A stretch of 15,137 nucleotides of DNA, from NCBI GenBank assembly GCA_039180865.1, contig JBCDCZ010000091.1:1-15137 (forward strand), in the 5' to 3' direction. The stretch is from JBCDCU01 sp039180865 (GTDB lineage Bacteria > Pseudomonadota > Alphaproteobacteria > Rhizobiales > JACESI01). A program made the position numbers and the translations under genes. This document shows, one piece after another, positions 1-7,488 of this stretch; within the stretch, counting starts at the first letter, position 1; each line of letters begins with the position of its first letter. Under the pieces are notes generated by a model, which was given only the letters and a program-made list of their open reading frames with translations, was not told the DNA's origin and ran no database searches.

Positions 1-1
1 C

Positions 2-295
2 GCAACGCTTGCTTTTTTGGGTGAGCCCGGCGGAGCGCTTGTTGCAGGGCTTGCTATCGGTGGCATGATCCTCACCGTATTGATTGTCATAGCCTCCGGC
101 AAATTCACGAAACTTGCGGGTGCCGGCCATGTGGTGGCATGGACCCCGCTCGTCTATCTCCTCGTCGTTGCAAAACCGGAAGGTTCGGCGCTCTACGAGG
201 CTTTCTTGACCGTTCTTCTGGTCATCAACGTTGCGGCCCTCGTGTTCGACTACAACGATGTGCGGATCTGGATTCAATCGAAGCTGCGATCTTAA
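2..295 (+). CDS. Small integral membrane protein, 5' partial
   Basis: The reading frame is open from base 2 to the TAA stop, so the gene almost certainly starts upstream of the window. A TTG at 17 could serve as a start, but nothing shows that it does. At least three hydrophobic stretches are visible: a Gly/Ala-rich one around VAGLAIGGMILTVLIVIA, one around VVAWTPLVYLLVV, and one around AFLTVLLVINVAALVF. The chain ends in a short charged tail, IWIQSKLRS. I do not recognise the family; small inner-membrane proteins of this type are common in alphaproteobacteria. A clear intrinsic terminator follows, so this is the last gene of its transcript. Membrane location is read from the sequence; function is unknown. 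Confidence 0.6.
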   Translation, partial: ATLAFLGEPGGALVAGLAIGGMILTVLIVIASGKFTKLAGAGHVVAWTPLVYLLVVAKPEGSALYEAFLTVLLVINVAALVFDYNDVRIWIQSKLRS

Positions 296-322
296 GGAAA
301 AGCAAAACTCCGGATTCTGATC

Positions 323-353
323 ACGGCGGTCATCCAATGGCCGCCGTTTCCTT
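323..353 (+). terminator. Rho-independent terminator of the first gene
   Basis: A ten-pair stem (323-332 with 338-347, including one G-T pair) starts with ACGGCGG and closes over a five-base loop TCCAA. It is followed by TTTCCTTTTG. It lies 28 bases after the stop codon of the membrane protein gene and is the natural end of that transcript. Confidence 0.75.
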
Positions 354-516
354 TTGTGCTTCTGCGCGGACAGAAAACCAATTGTTCATTCGAAATCCAA
401 ATATCCGTTACGCCCATTCAACAGCTACCACATGAAGTCAGACTGACCGATATTGTTATGAGACAGCGAAAGACAGCTCTCTCGAAACTCAATCGACGAT
501 CAAAAAGGAAGAAACG

Positions 517-1179
517 ATGTCCCTTCAAGCACAACTCGATGCTTTCAAAGCAGAATTCAAAACACAAGCGCCAGCCGAGGCTTTCGAAGCCTTTGGGCGC
601 TCCACCCAGGAACTGATTGACAGCGGACAGGCCGAACGCGCGCTTAAAGCGGGTGACCAGGTTCCCGATTTCGTCCTGACCGATTCCGATCGCAACGAAG
701 TCGCGTTAAAGGATCTTCTCGCTGATGGTCCGGTCGTTTTGACATTCTACCGTGGTGTCTGGTGCCCCTATTGCAACATCGAGCTTAAGGCCCTTGAAGA
801 CGTTGCCGACGAGATCCGGGCCCGCGGCGCAAAGCTCGTTGCAATCTCCATGCAAGGTGCTGCGGACAGCCGCAAATCACAGGAAAACAACAAGCTGAGC
901 TTCCCGATCCTCACCGATAAAGCCGGTGACCTCGCGGATCAGTTCGGCATTCGATGGTCATTGCAGGATTATGTTATTCCGATCCATGACGGGTTTGGTG
1001 TCCACCTGCCCCGCATCCATGGTGACGGTCAGTGGAACCTGCCAATGCCTGCGCGCTACGTTGTCGATACCAACGGCGTAATCGTTTATTCGGAAGTCAA
1101 TCCTGACTATACGCGTCGTCCGGAACCTGCGGATCTCTTCCCGGTTCTCGACAAGTTGCGGGCATCTGCGGCCGCCTAA
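517..1179 (+). CDS. Peroxiredoxin-like (AhpC/TSA family) protein
   Basis: A 220-residue cytosolic thioredoxin-fold protein. The N-terminal ~45 residues are helical and charged. The AhpC/TSA domain runs from about 46 to 215 and begins with GDQVPDF, typical for the family. The active-site stretch FYRGVWCPYC carries C83 and C86, a CxxC pair placed where peroxiredoxins have the peroxidatic cysteine. This matches the peroxiredoxin-like subgroup rather than classic 2-Cys AhpC. The expected role is thiol-dependent reduction of peroxides or disulfides; the substrate is not visible. The start is well supported: AAGGAAG at 505-511 sits five bases before the ATG. The gene has its own terminator and no operon partner; no OxyR-type site was recognised upstream. 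Confidence 0.9.
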   Translation: MSLQAQLDAFKAEFKTQAPAEAFEAFGRSTQELIDSGQAERALKAGDQVPDFVLTDSDRNEVALKDLLADGPVVLTFYRGVWCPYCNIELKALEDVADEIRARGAKLVAISMQGAADSRKSQENNKLSFPILTDKAGDLADQFGIRWSLQDYVIPIHDGFGVHLPRIHGDGQWNLPMPARYVVDTNGVIVYSEVNPDYTRRPEPADLFPVLDKLRASAAA

Positions 1180-1255
1180 CCCGTCCATGGGGGCGCCTTC
1201 GGCGGCATACCCGTCCCGACCTCTGCCGCGCCGGTGGTACGACCAACTCATCAAT

Positions 1256-1279
1256 AAGGGGCCTCAATGGCCCCTTTTT
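1256..1279 (+). terminator. Rho-independent terminator of the peroxiredoxin gene
   Basis: Six-pair GC stem GGGGCC (1258-1263) / GGCCCC (1269-1274), loop TCAAT, extended by AA/TT, then five T (1275-1279). On the minus strand the stem is followed by TTATT, so it may also help stop the convergent MFS transcript that ends at 1330. Confidence 0.85.
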
Positions 1280-1329
1280 GTTGACACTTGTGAGCACTAC
1301 CCCCTGCCCGGCAGCTCTGTTACCCCCAC

Positions 1330-2517
1330 TCAACCATAGGCCGGGTAGCGTCGCTCTTTTCCAACAAGAAACAGAACGGCAATTCCGAATACCAAAGACG
1401 GGATCAGAGCCAACTCTAACCAGTCATATTGCTTGGCGAGGAAGCCACCCAGCATGGGCAGGATGAAGGCGATGCCGTAACCGATGAGCGTCATTCCGGC
1501 AGTAAGCCGTGTGACAGCGCGTCCTTTCGCAATCGCCGCCGGAAGCGACACCAACAAAATGAGCTCCACCGATGCTGCAAAGCCGGCGAGCAACGCGCCA
1601 ACCCACGAAGGCCATCCGGTGAAGACGGTGAACCCCGCAAGCCCCGCGACAGACAAAGCCGCGGATGCCGATATCGGTCCCCGCCTGCCGATCCATTCGG
1701 GTTTGGCGAGCACGACAAACGAAGCAAGCAGCGGTGTCACATTGTATAGGAGCAGCAACCAGACGAGCGCGTCGGCTTCTCCCCGCGCTTCCAGGATCAC
1801 ACCGACATAGGAATTCACCACATAAAAGAGAACAACTGTGCCGGCCAGCAGGAACCCATATTGCCAGACGTTTGCATCGTTCCAGCTCGGAAGCGGTGGC
1901 ATCGCGGGCTGGCTTTCACGGGTGTCCGGCACAGTATTCTTTTCTTCCGGGGTCCGTGTGAAAACCGCTATCAGCGCGATCAGAACAATCGGAATTGACC
2001 ATAAGAGCAAGGCCGTGCGCCAATCGTCTCCCGCGAGTGGCAGCATCAATGGCAAAGTCAGTCCCGCACCAGACACTTCGCCAACCATCATCCCGTTCAA
2101 ATAGACGGCATTTCCAAGGGCTATATGACCGGGCGTCCAGACCCGGGTCGCTGTCGGTAAAGCGGTCTGGAAGACGGCAACGCCAAATCCCATCACAATC
2201 GAGACTGAAAACAGCATCAGAGTCGAGGGCGCGTAGCCTCGCGCGGTCGAGGCAATCGCCATCAACAGAACGCCGAAGACAATGGACGCCTTCAAGCCGA
2301 AGCGCCCGATGATGAGGGCTGCAGGAATGGCGCCAAAGGCGATGGCAACCACAGGCAACATGGTCAAGGCACCAATACCGGCTGCATCCAATCCGTAAGT
2401 CTCGCCCATTCGGGTTGCGAGAGGCGGAGCGGCCAGAACCGGCACCCGCAGTGTCCAACCGAGGAGCCACAAAACGGCAAACATGAGTATCGGGAACGAA
2501 TGACGGCGCTGGTCCAA
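1330..2517 (-). CDS. MFS transporter, CynX/NimT-like
   Basis: A 395-residue major facilitator with about 12 predicted membrane helices and a charged central loop (RTPEEKNTVPDTRES) between the two six-helix halves. The N-terminal half has the pattern LRVPVLAAPPL, then LDAAGIGALTMLPVVAIAFGA, as in the cyanate/nitroimidazole transporter group (CynX/NimT). The substrate cannot be read; members range from anion uptake to drug export. The start is TTG at 2517, supported by AAGGGG (minus strand, 2525-2530) seven bases upstream; the first internal ATG (residue 13) has no ribosome binding site. It is divergent from the LysR gene with 115 bases between starts, the usual layout for a LysR-controlled transporter. 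No cyanase or carbonic anhydrase gene lies nearby, so a cyanate role is not supported. Confidence 0.85.
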   Translation of the reverse strand: MDQRRHSFPILMFAVLWLLGWTLRVPVLAAPPLATRMGETYGLDAAGIGALTMLPVVAIAFGAIPAALIIGRFGLKASIVFGVLLMAIASTARGYAPSTLMLFSVSIVMGFGVAVFQTALPTATRVWTPGHIALGNAVYLNGMMVGEVSGAGLTLPLMLPLAGDDWRTALLLWSIPIVLIALIAVFTRTPEEKNTVPDTRESQPAMPPLPSWNDANVWQYGFLLAGTVVLFYVVNSYVGVILEARGEADALVWLLLLYNVTPLLASFVVLAKPEWIGRRGPISASAALSVAGLAGFTVFTGWPSWVGALLAGFAASVELILLVSLPAAIAKGRAVTRLTAGMTLIGYGIAFILPMLGGFLAKQYDWLELALIPSLVFGIAVLFLVGKERRYPAYG

Positions 2518-2632
2518 GTGACGACCCCTTATTCAGATTTTTTGAGAAGCGATGCCGCCAAAATACGCTTTCTCTTTTTTCGGGGTAGCTGGTATTTATA
2601 GATTTCTGTTTTCTGTTTTTTTGGAAAAGCGA
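2518..2632. promoter_or_regulatory. Divergent MFS/LysR promoter region
   Basis: This 115-bp gap must hold both promoters. A 13-base T-N11-A element with dyad ends, TCA (2533-2535) and TGA (2543-2545) around an AT core, fits the loose LysR box. A short tandem TTTCTG repeat lies at about 2602-2613. The LysR box is a weak pattern and could arise by chance, and it sits very close to the MFS ribosome binding site, so binding there would repress rather than activate. Confidence 0.35.
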
Positions 2633-3529
2633 ATGAACCGACTTGCAGAAATTGAGGCCTTTGTGGCTGTGGTTGAGACGGGCTCGTTTTCAGCCGCTGC
2701 AGAAAGACAAGGGATTGCGGTTTCTGCGCTGAGCCGCAGGATCGATGAACTGGAAGCCCGGCTTGGCGTCCAGCTGACCCAGCGCTCAACGCGCGGCGTT
2801 CGAACGAGCGAACGGGGCCAGATCTATTACAGCCATTGTCTGCGCATCCTCTCCGATCTCCATGAAGCGGACAGCGAAGTCGCCGGCGAGGACGGCCCGA
2901 TCAAAGGCTTGATCCGGATTGCGTGCCCGCCCGCATTCGGCCTGCGGTATCTGTCACCGCTTGCGAATTCCTTCGCGAAGGACAATCCGGAAGTCCAGTT
3001 CGATATTGAAATGAGTGACCGGCCGGTCGACCTCATCGAAGGCGGCTTTGATTTCGCGATCCGTCTGGGACGTTCGGAAGACCCGACCCTTGCCGCAGAA
3101 CCGCTTTTTTCCGTGCATTACGTTGTGGCGGCAAGCCCTCTCTTCTGGGACGCGCACGGTCGTCCGGGTACTCCGGAAGACCTGACGGGTTTCCCGGCCC
3201 TTGTTTATCGCGTTGGGCTTGATCCGGCGCAATGGCGTTTCACCCGGCCCAATGGGCAGGCTGTCGATGTTCGGCTATCGCCCCGGATCGTTGCCAATAA
3301 CGGAACTGTCTTGGTGGACGCCGCCAAGGAAGGTCTCGGGGTCTGCCTGGAGCCTGAATTCGTGTGTCACGATGCGATCCAAGACGGAACATTGGAGACC
3401 GTCCTCAAAGATCATCGCTCCTATGGCCGGAACGCGGAAATCGTCCGCCCTGCGGCCCGTCCGCTATCCCAAAGAGCGGAAGACTTCGCCAACACCCTCC
3501 GCGATGTTTTCGCCGCCCCGGCGGTATGA
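2633..3529 (+). CDS. LysR family transcriptional regulator
   Basis: A 298-residue regulator. Residues 1-60 are the winged helix-turn-helix (EIEAFVAVVETGSFSAAAE ... AVSALSRRIDELEARLGVQL), followed by the linker helix and a periplasmic-binding-protein-like effector domain from about 90 to 290. The style LAEIEAFVAVVETGSFS and the effector-domain start GLIRIACPPAFG are those of the CrgA/AaeR-like subgroup. The ATG at 2633 is chosen over an in-frame ATG at 2552 because the HTH begins right after it, family members start there, and GGAAA lies at the proper distance. The 27 residues before it look like translated promoter. It is divergent from the MFS gene and probably controls it; the effector is unknown. 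Confidence 0.9.
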   Translation: MNRLAEIEAFVAVVETGSFSAAAERQGIAVSALSRRIDELEARLGVQLTQRSTRGVRTSERGQIYYSHCLRILSDLHEADSEVAGEDGPIKGLIRIACPPAFGLRYLSPLANSFAKDNPEVQFDIEMSDRPVDLIEGGFDFAIRLGRSEDPTLAAEPLFSVHYVVAASPLFWDAHGRPGTPEDLTGFPALVYRVGLDPAQWRFTRPNGQAVDVRLSPRIVANNGTVLVDAAKEGLGVCLEPEFVCHDAIQDGTLETVLKDHRSYGRNAEIVRPAARPLSQRAEDFANTLRDVFAAPAV

Positions 3530-3574
3530 CAGATAAACGTCTGGGCGCTTTCTTGATGGTCAGTAAAGCAAATT

Positions 3575-3617
3575 GGGGCAGAACGTGCTCATTACTTCAA
3601 AAGCCGGTGTCTGCCCC
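3575..3617. repeat. Inverted repeat downstream of the LysR gene
   Basis: An exact eight-base inverted repeat, GGGGCAGA (3575-3582) and TCTGCCCC (3610-3617), separated by 27 bases. It begins 46 bases after the LysR stop. There is no T-run behind it, so it is not a standard intrinsic terminator; it may be an mRNA 3' hairpin or chance. Confidence 0.35.
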
Positions 3618-3716
3618 CTCCTAGTCTCGCCGGTCCACACTTTGTTTCCAAAACGGCGTCAGCCAGGCCAAGTCTTGGTCAATTGTCGCCAATAATGAGG
3701 AAGGTGGAGTGTCTCA

Positions 3717-3810
3717 CATTCGCGAATGACAAAGTTTTCCTTAACATTTGATTAACTTATAGCTATTGTGGCGATAGTATGGTGCCCAGTAAGGGGCGTA
3801 CACAGAGGAA
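3717..3810 (+). promoter_or_regulatory. Probable promoter and palindrome before the VPLPA-CTERM gene
   Basis: Upstream of the next gene lies a perfect 12-base palindrome CATTCGCGAATG (3717-3728), a possible operator. It is followed by an AT-rich patch with TTAACA (3741-3746) and, 17 bases on, TATTGT (3764-3769), a fair sigma70-type pair. GAGGAA (3805-3810) is the ribosome binding site, nine bases before the ATG. The AT-rich dip is clear; the exact promoter boxes are inference. Confidence 0.4.
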
Positions 3811-3819
3811 CCTACTGCT

Positions 3820-4419
3820 ATGTTCAAGTCTTTTTTGAAGCCGCTTTGTGTCGCGGCACTGCTTTCGATGCCGTTCGGGTCGGCTCATGCCATTACTCTT
3901 GTGGATGGCGGCACCCTGTGCGAAGGACCTGCGAGTCTGTTGGGCGGGCTTGGCTGCGGGGGACTCGATTCCATTGGCGATGGGCCATCGTCGGGTGCCG
4001 GTGCAACCGTAGAAATTGACTTCGCCGGGTCGGGTGAAGCGTGGATTCTGGGCGGCGTCCGCGGGCAGAATCAGGACGAATTTGCCGACAATTTCACTTT
4101 GCAAGGCTCAGGCACCTTCGAATTGACCCTGGAATTGCTCGGTATTTTTGAAGGCGAAGCCTTTGACGCGGATTGGACGCAGGGTGGAATTGAGATTGGT
4201 GAGCTAGACACAGTCGGCGACGTGCTGACCGCAACCATCAGTTTGGGGACGAATGGCACATCGCTGTTCTCGCTCGATGCCGCTGGTGGCGATGTCGCCG
4301 ACGGTAGCTTCGGACAGTACAAGCTCACAGTTACCGCGGTTCCGCTTCCGGCTGGCGCGGTTCTGCTGCTGACCGGTCTTGCCGGTCTGGCATTCGCGCG
4401 CCGCCGCGCGAAAGTTTGA
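3820..4419 (+). CDS. VPLPA-CTERM sorting domain-containing protein
   Basis: A 199-residue exported protein. Residues 1-24 form a signal peptide (MFKSFLKP, hydrophobic core, cut after SAHA). The middle is Gly/Asp-rich and beta-prone, with one Cys pair (C34, C46) near the N-terminus and no recognised enzyme motif. The C-terminus is a textbook tripartite sorting tail: VPLPA at 174-178, a hydrophobic helix (GAVLLLTGLAGLAFA) and a basic end RRRAKV. Tails of this type are known substrates of exosortase (the VPLPA class is linked to XrtD-type enzymes) in bacteria that make exopolysaccharide. No exosortase is in the window. The protein is probably processed and shown at the cell surface or in biofilm matrix; its role is unknown. 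It is monocistronic, with its own promoter region and terminator. Confidence 0.9.
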   Translation: MFKSFLKPLCVAALLSMPFGSAHAITLVDGGTLCEGPASLLGGLGCGGLDSIGDGPSSGAGATVEIDFAGSGEAWILGGVRGQNQDEFADNFTLQGSGTFELTLELLGIFEGEAFDADWTQGGIEIGELDTVGDVLTATISLGTNGTSLFSLDAAGGDVADGSFGQYKLTVTAVPLPAGAVLLLTGLAGLAFARRRAKV

Positions 4420-4454
4420 GCCATCGTTGACGTAGAAACGCGCGATAAAGTCTG

Positions 4455-4485
4455 AAAGGCAGGGCAAGGGCCCTGCCTTTTTTTT
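4455..4485 (+). terminator. Strong Rho-independent terminator of the VPLPA-CTERM gene
   Basis: Ten-pair stem AAAGGCAGGG (4455-4464) / CCCTGCCTTT (4471-4480) with a six-base loop, running into eight T (4478-4485). It lies 36 bases after the stop codon. Confidence 0.92.
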
Positions 4486-4706
4486 GATCTGCGCGGGAGT
4501 GCTTGTTTCAGTGGAGGCGGAAATGGCCGCTGCCCTGTTGAAGTAACATGTACATGCCAGCTGGGAAAATGGGCGCTGAGGATCTGGATGATGACAGCGC
4601 TGGCACAATCGGTGTCAGCTGATCAGAGTTCGGTGCCCGCCGCCAACTTTTAATAGCGCGCGCCGGATCAAAAGGGGTGCGGGCAATACTGACCTTGGGA
4701 TCGGTT

Positions 4707-5078
4707 TCACGGAACGTAAATTAGATCCGGTTGGAATTCGTAACGCTGATCTACTTCGTAGACGCGTACATGTAGAACAAGGTCCGTTCTCTCACCATTT
4801 TCTGAATTAAGGTCCACTAGGACCTCCCAATGCGTTCTGGCCCAAGCGCAGACTGAGGTTTTCCAACATTCCTCGGCCAATGGTCCCAAAGTGTCAGGGT
4901 AATCTTCAATGTTTTCGTTGTTGATTCTCAAAGTATCAGCATCAACTGTCCGAATTCCTTGACCGGTGGGAGGTTGATTGGACACAAATGCATCGGCAAT
5001 CGTCTTTAGGGACCGTCTCCACTCCGTCGGGACAGCGCTTTCGGTATCCTCATCTTTGATGACAGGAACATCCTGCAT
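4707..5078 (-). CDS. Small acidic protein, DUF7668-like; possible immunity protein
   Basis: A 123-residue soluble protein without signal peptide or membrane segment. It is rich in Asp/Glu. Its C-terminal half has the pattern HWEVLVDLNSE, then RTDLVLHVRVYE, then YEFQPDLIYVP, which I associate from memory with the DUF7668 family; that match needs a profile search. It follows the broken lectin/PLA2-like gene on the same strand after 59 bases, so the two may be one transcript. A small acidic protein right behind a secreted putative phospholipase is the usual place of an immunity gene; this role is inference. No good ribosome binding site precedes the ATG at 5078, which suggests weak translation or coupling. 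Confidence 0.65.
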   Translation of the reverse strand: MQDVPVIKDEDTESAVPTEWRRSLKTIADAFVSNQPPTGQGIRTVDADTLRINNENIEDYPDTLGPLAEECWKTSVCAWARTHWEVLVDLNSENGERTDLVLHVRVYEVDQRYEFQPDLIYVP

Positions 5079-5137
5079 GGGGACTGACTAATCTTCGGTC
5101 GATCGTCTCTCCATAGTGGGTTCAAAGCAGACCTCAG

Positions 5138-5915
5138 TCAAATATCGACTGTTTGCTGACCAGCACGCACCTGGACCGCTACTGAGGAAGAAAGCGAGAG
5201 CTGTGAAACCAGCTGCTTGATCTCACCGGTCAGGCAGCCCGCCGAAGACAGCGTGTTTCTTGGGGCAATGGTCGCGATGCAGAGCGCACCAATCGTCCGA
5301 AAAGCAGCCAGCACTTCCGCCTTGGCTTTACGCTCCGCTGCTGTTTCAGGCCGCACCCGATCCACACATTGGACATAGCTTACATTGTTTTCGCAGGAGT
5401 CCTTGGACCAATAAGGCGCATCATGGTGTTTCGAACAGCGGTCAACGCTGTAACGTTCGCCGAAATCGAGCAAATTGTCGGAGCCATCCCCATGACCGCC
5501 GCCGGTGTGAAAGCCAAAACGGTAGGATTTGAAATCGAACTCTGCGCGGGATGAGGGGTTCAGATAACAGCCGGGCTGTCCAGAGTCAGCGCAGAACTCG
5601 TAGCCTGGAAATCCGAGACTTGCCGCCATGGCAGCGGAAAAGGATAACCTGCGTCCCGTTCGATATCTTCGCGCCGGAAACATCGAGACACTTGGTGGGA
5701 TAGCCGACACTGCGGATCTCGCCCTGAAGGGTGCGGCCCCAGCTTTGCGACGTGCGTTCGTCCACACAACGCTGCAAACAAACGGCGTTGCCATTCGTGT
5801 CAACGCAAAGATCAGAGTCAAAGGACTTGAGCGGCGCATGGACCACGTTGGCATGGGCCTCGCATGCGGCCAAACCGTAGAAACCAAAGACAAGTGCTAG
5901 AATGATACGATACAT
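5138..5915 (-). pseudogene. Secreted ricin-type lectin / phospholipase A2-like protein, frameshifted
   Basis: Two minus-strand frames join into one ~258-residue protein. The first (from ATG 5915, GAGAGG seven bases upstream) starts with an export signal: a hydrophobic core ending in the lipobox LAAC (C18), with an alternative cut after AHA (22). A ricin-B-type beta-trefoil part follows: CLQRC, then QSW (57-59), then CLDVSGA and CHGG. This frame stops at 5586. The other frame carries on from about 5614 (GFPGYEFCADSGQPGC) to the stop at 5138. It holds HTGGGHGDG, then C160-SKHHD-APY168, C174 and C183, resembling the Cys/His-Asp helix pair of phospholipase A2, though with one extra residue (HHD). 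The shift is +1 at about 5615, just where the second QxW motif should be, so a small deletion is likely. The mutation may be real or a sequencing error. Function is inferred from motifs only. Confidence 0.6.
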
Positions 5916-5996
5916 GACCCAACCTCTCAAAACCGGGTGTCCGGGCGCTTGTACCTTCGATCTCTCGTTGAAGCCGAAGTCATCCACTGTCCCAAA

Positions 5997-6164
5997 CTAA
6001 TCTTGGGTGTCGTTCATCGTGTCCTCCCCAAGATCCGGATTGTGTAATGGGGTAACATTATCCTTTCCTGATCGGCACTCTATGACAACGCGCGCGCCCT
6101 CACAGTTATAGGGAGGATCACTCAACAGAGTTTCATTTTCGGCCAATTCGACATGCGTATCCAT
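5997..6164 (-). CDS. Short hypothetical ORF upstream of the lectin gene
   Basis: A 55-residue frame from ATG 6164 (63 residues if TTG 6188 is used), very acidic, with two Cys (NCEG and ECRSG). It ends 82 bases before the lectin-like gene on the same strand. No ribosome binding site and no family is recognised. The frame stays open upstream of TTG 6188 to a TAA near 6250 without any ATG, so this may be the tail of a decayed gene. Low confidence that it is expressed. Confidence 0.22.
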   Translation of the reverse strand: MDTHVELAENETLLSDPPYNCEGARVVIECRSGKDNVTPLHNPDLGEDTMNDTQD

Positions 6165-6453
6165 TGAAAGGCGCTCGAGAAAACTCAATGAGAAGGCAAG
6201 CAGACAGTCACAAACTGCCAGAAACCATGTGCTTTGGGCTCTATCCGGAAATTATGACCACTGCAACATTAGCAGGTAAGCGGTGTCGCCATCGGCCCAG
6301 AGCCGTCGTTCGAAACGTTGAGGTTTCTGTTCTTTCGTATTCATAAAGCGGCCATTTGTTATCGGACTACTGGAGAGATAGCCGATCCGCTTTTTGGAGA
6401 CCTTGCGGGAAACCTGAGATAAACAGGTCGCTCTAGGCACGTTTTTTGGCCTC

Positions 6454-7488
6454 TTAGGAGAAACAGTTTCGTGCTTGAGAAAAAGAGAGCAGCCGTTTGG
6501 TTTTCTCGTCCCACAAATGCAAGCGAGCATTCGCAAAACTTTCTTTGATTGTCATCCGATTGATGTCTGCCAGCTCTATGTGATCGCGAAGTACTTCTGG
6601 AAGACGATAGAACGGAATGCGACAATAGAGGTGATGGACATGGTGTATTCCAATATTGCCACTAACCCACTGCAATACAGAAGGTAGAACGTAATGCGAG
6701 CTACCGTTTAAGGCTGCGTTGTGTACCTGCCAATCTTCTTCCGCTTCCCAATGGGTCGTTTCAAACTGATGCTGCACATAAAACAGCCAAATACCCAAGG
6801 TTGCGGCGACAAGTGTCGACGGTAGAAAAATCAATAAAATCGGTGTCAAACCGTCCAGATAAAAGATAAGCGCTAAAATAGTGAAGATCGCAACGTTTGT
6901 GCCCATCGCACTCATCCAATATTTGGTCTTGTTCATAAGCCCCAGAGGCAGGCGGTTTTCTAATAGAAAAATGTATCCCGGTCCCAGACCGAACAAAACA
7001 ACAGGGTTTCGATAAAGGCGATACAAAAGACGGCCAGACCACGAAAGATCCTGATATTCTTTGACTGTTAAAGTATGGATATCCCCAATGCCCCTTCGTC
7101 CAAGGTTGCCTGATGAACCGTGATGCATGGAATGGGTCCGCCGAAACACATCGTAAGGCATGAGAGTAAACACGCCAATTCCACGACCAAGCCAATCGCC
7201 TGCGATCCGCTTTTTAAAGAAGGCTCCATGCCCGCAATCATGCTGGATGACAAACAAGCGCAGCAAGAACGCGGAATTGATCACCGATATCGTGAATGCG
7301 ATCCAGTAGCTGATAGACAGAGACCACCACGCTAGACCCCATAAAAGCAGGAACGGTCCCAATGTAACAAAGAGCTCAAACAAACTGCGCTGAGTATCTG
7401 GTTCGCGATAATGTGCGAGTATCCTGACCCATTCCCGAGGATCACGCATTTCTGGTTTGTGCAGGGGATATTCTGAAAGATCGACCAT
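6454..7488 (-). CDS. Membrane fatty acid desaturase (acyl-lipid type)
   Basis: A 344-residue di-iron desaturase of the inner membrane. All three histidine boxes are intact: HDCGH at 83-87, HSMHH at 119-123 and HHVHH at 282-286, the last within GNIGIHHVHHLYCRIPFYRLPE, cut here to its core. Hydrophobic pairs lie at about 42-80 and 195-240. The order and spacing fit the Delta12/omega-6-type acyl-lipid desaturases, which add a double bond to membrane lipid acyl chains using ferredoxin-type electrons. The position of the double bond cannot be read from sequence. No ferredoxin, reductase or two-component thermosensor lies beside it; it stands alone. The gene is richer in A+T than the GC-rich genes on either side, a hint of transfer. 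The ATG at 7488 has only a weak ribosome binding site (CCAAG). Confidence 0.85.
   Translation of the reverse strand: MVDLSEYPLHKPEMRDPREWVRILAHYREPDTQRSLFELFVTLGPFLLLWGLAWWSLSISYWIAFTISVINSAFLLRLFVIQHDCGHGAFFKKRIAGDWLGRGIGVFTLMPYDVFRRTHSMHHGSSGNLGRRGIGDIHTLTVKEYQDLSWSGRLLYRLYRNPVVLFGLGPGYIFLLENRLPLGLMNKTKYWMSAMGTNVAIFTILALIFYLDGLTPILLIFLPSTLVAATLGIWLFYVQHQFETTHWEAEEDWQVHNAALNGSSHYVLPSVLQWVSGNIGIHHVHHLYCRIPFYRLPEVLRDHIELADINRMTIKESFANARLHLWDEKTKRLLSFSQARNCFS

Noticed and set aside
1916..2470. 184-codon minus-strand frame inside the MFS gene
   Set aside because: Same strand, other frame; the MFS frame has 12 helices and a good start, this one is Arg/Cys-rich with no fold signal.
1330..2517. 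Cyanate transporter (cynX) as a firm name
   Set aside because: The fold group fits, but there is no cyanase or carbonic anhydrase nearby and the group carries many substrates.
4634..4685. Inverted repeat TGCCCGC / GCGGGCA downstream of the small acidic protein gene
   Set aside because: Seven pairs across a 38-base gap with no T-run; too weak to call a terminator.
5605..5625. Programmed +1 frameshift in the lectin/PLA2-like gene
   Set aside because: No slippery codon plus stop, no Shine-Dalgarno-like stimulator; loss of the QxW motif points to a deletion instead.
5610..5893. N-terminal half of the 251-codon minus-strand frame that ends at 5138
   Set aside because: The first ~90 residues are Arg/Ser/Pro-rich shadow of the lectin part in the other frame; only the part after about 5614 is real.
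6252..6536. 94-codon minus-strand frame after the desaturase
   Set aside because: It overlaps the desaturase 3' end, has no ribosome binding site and no recognisable pattern.
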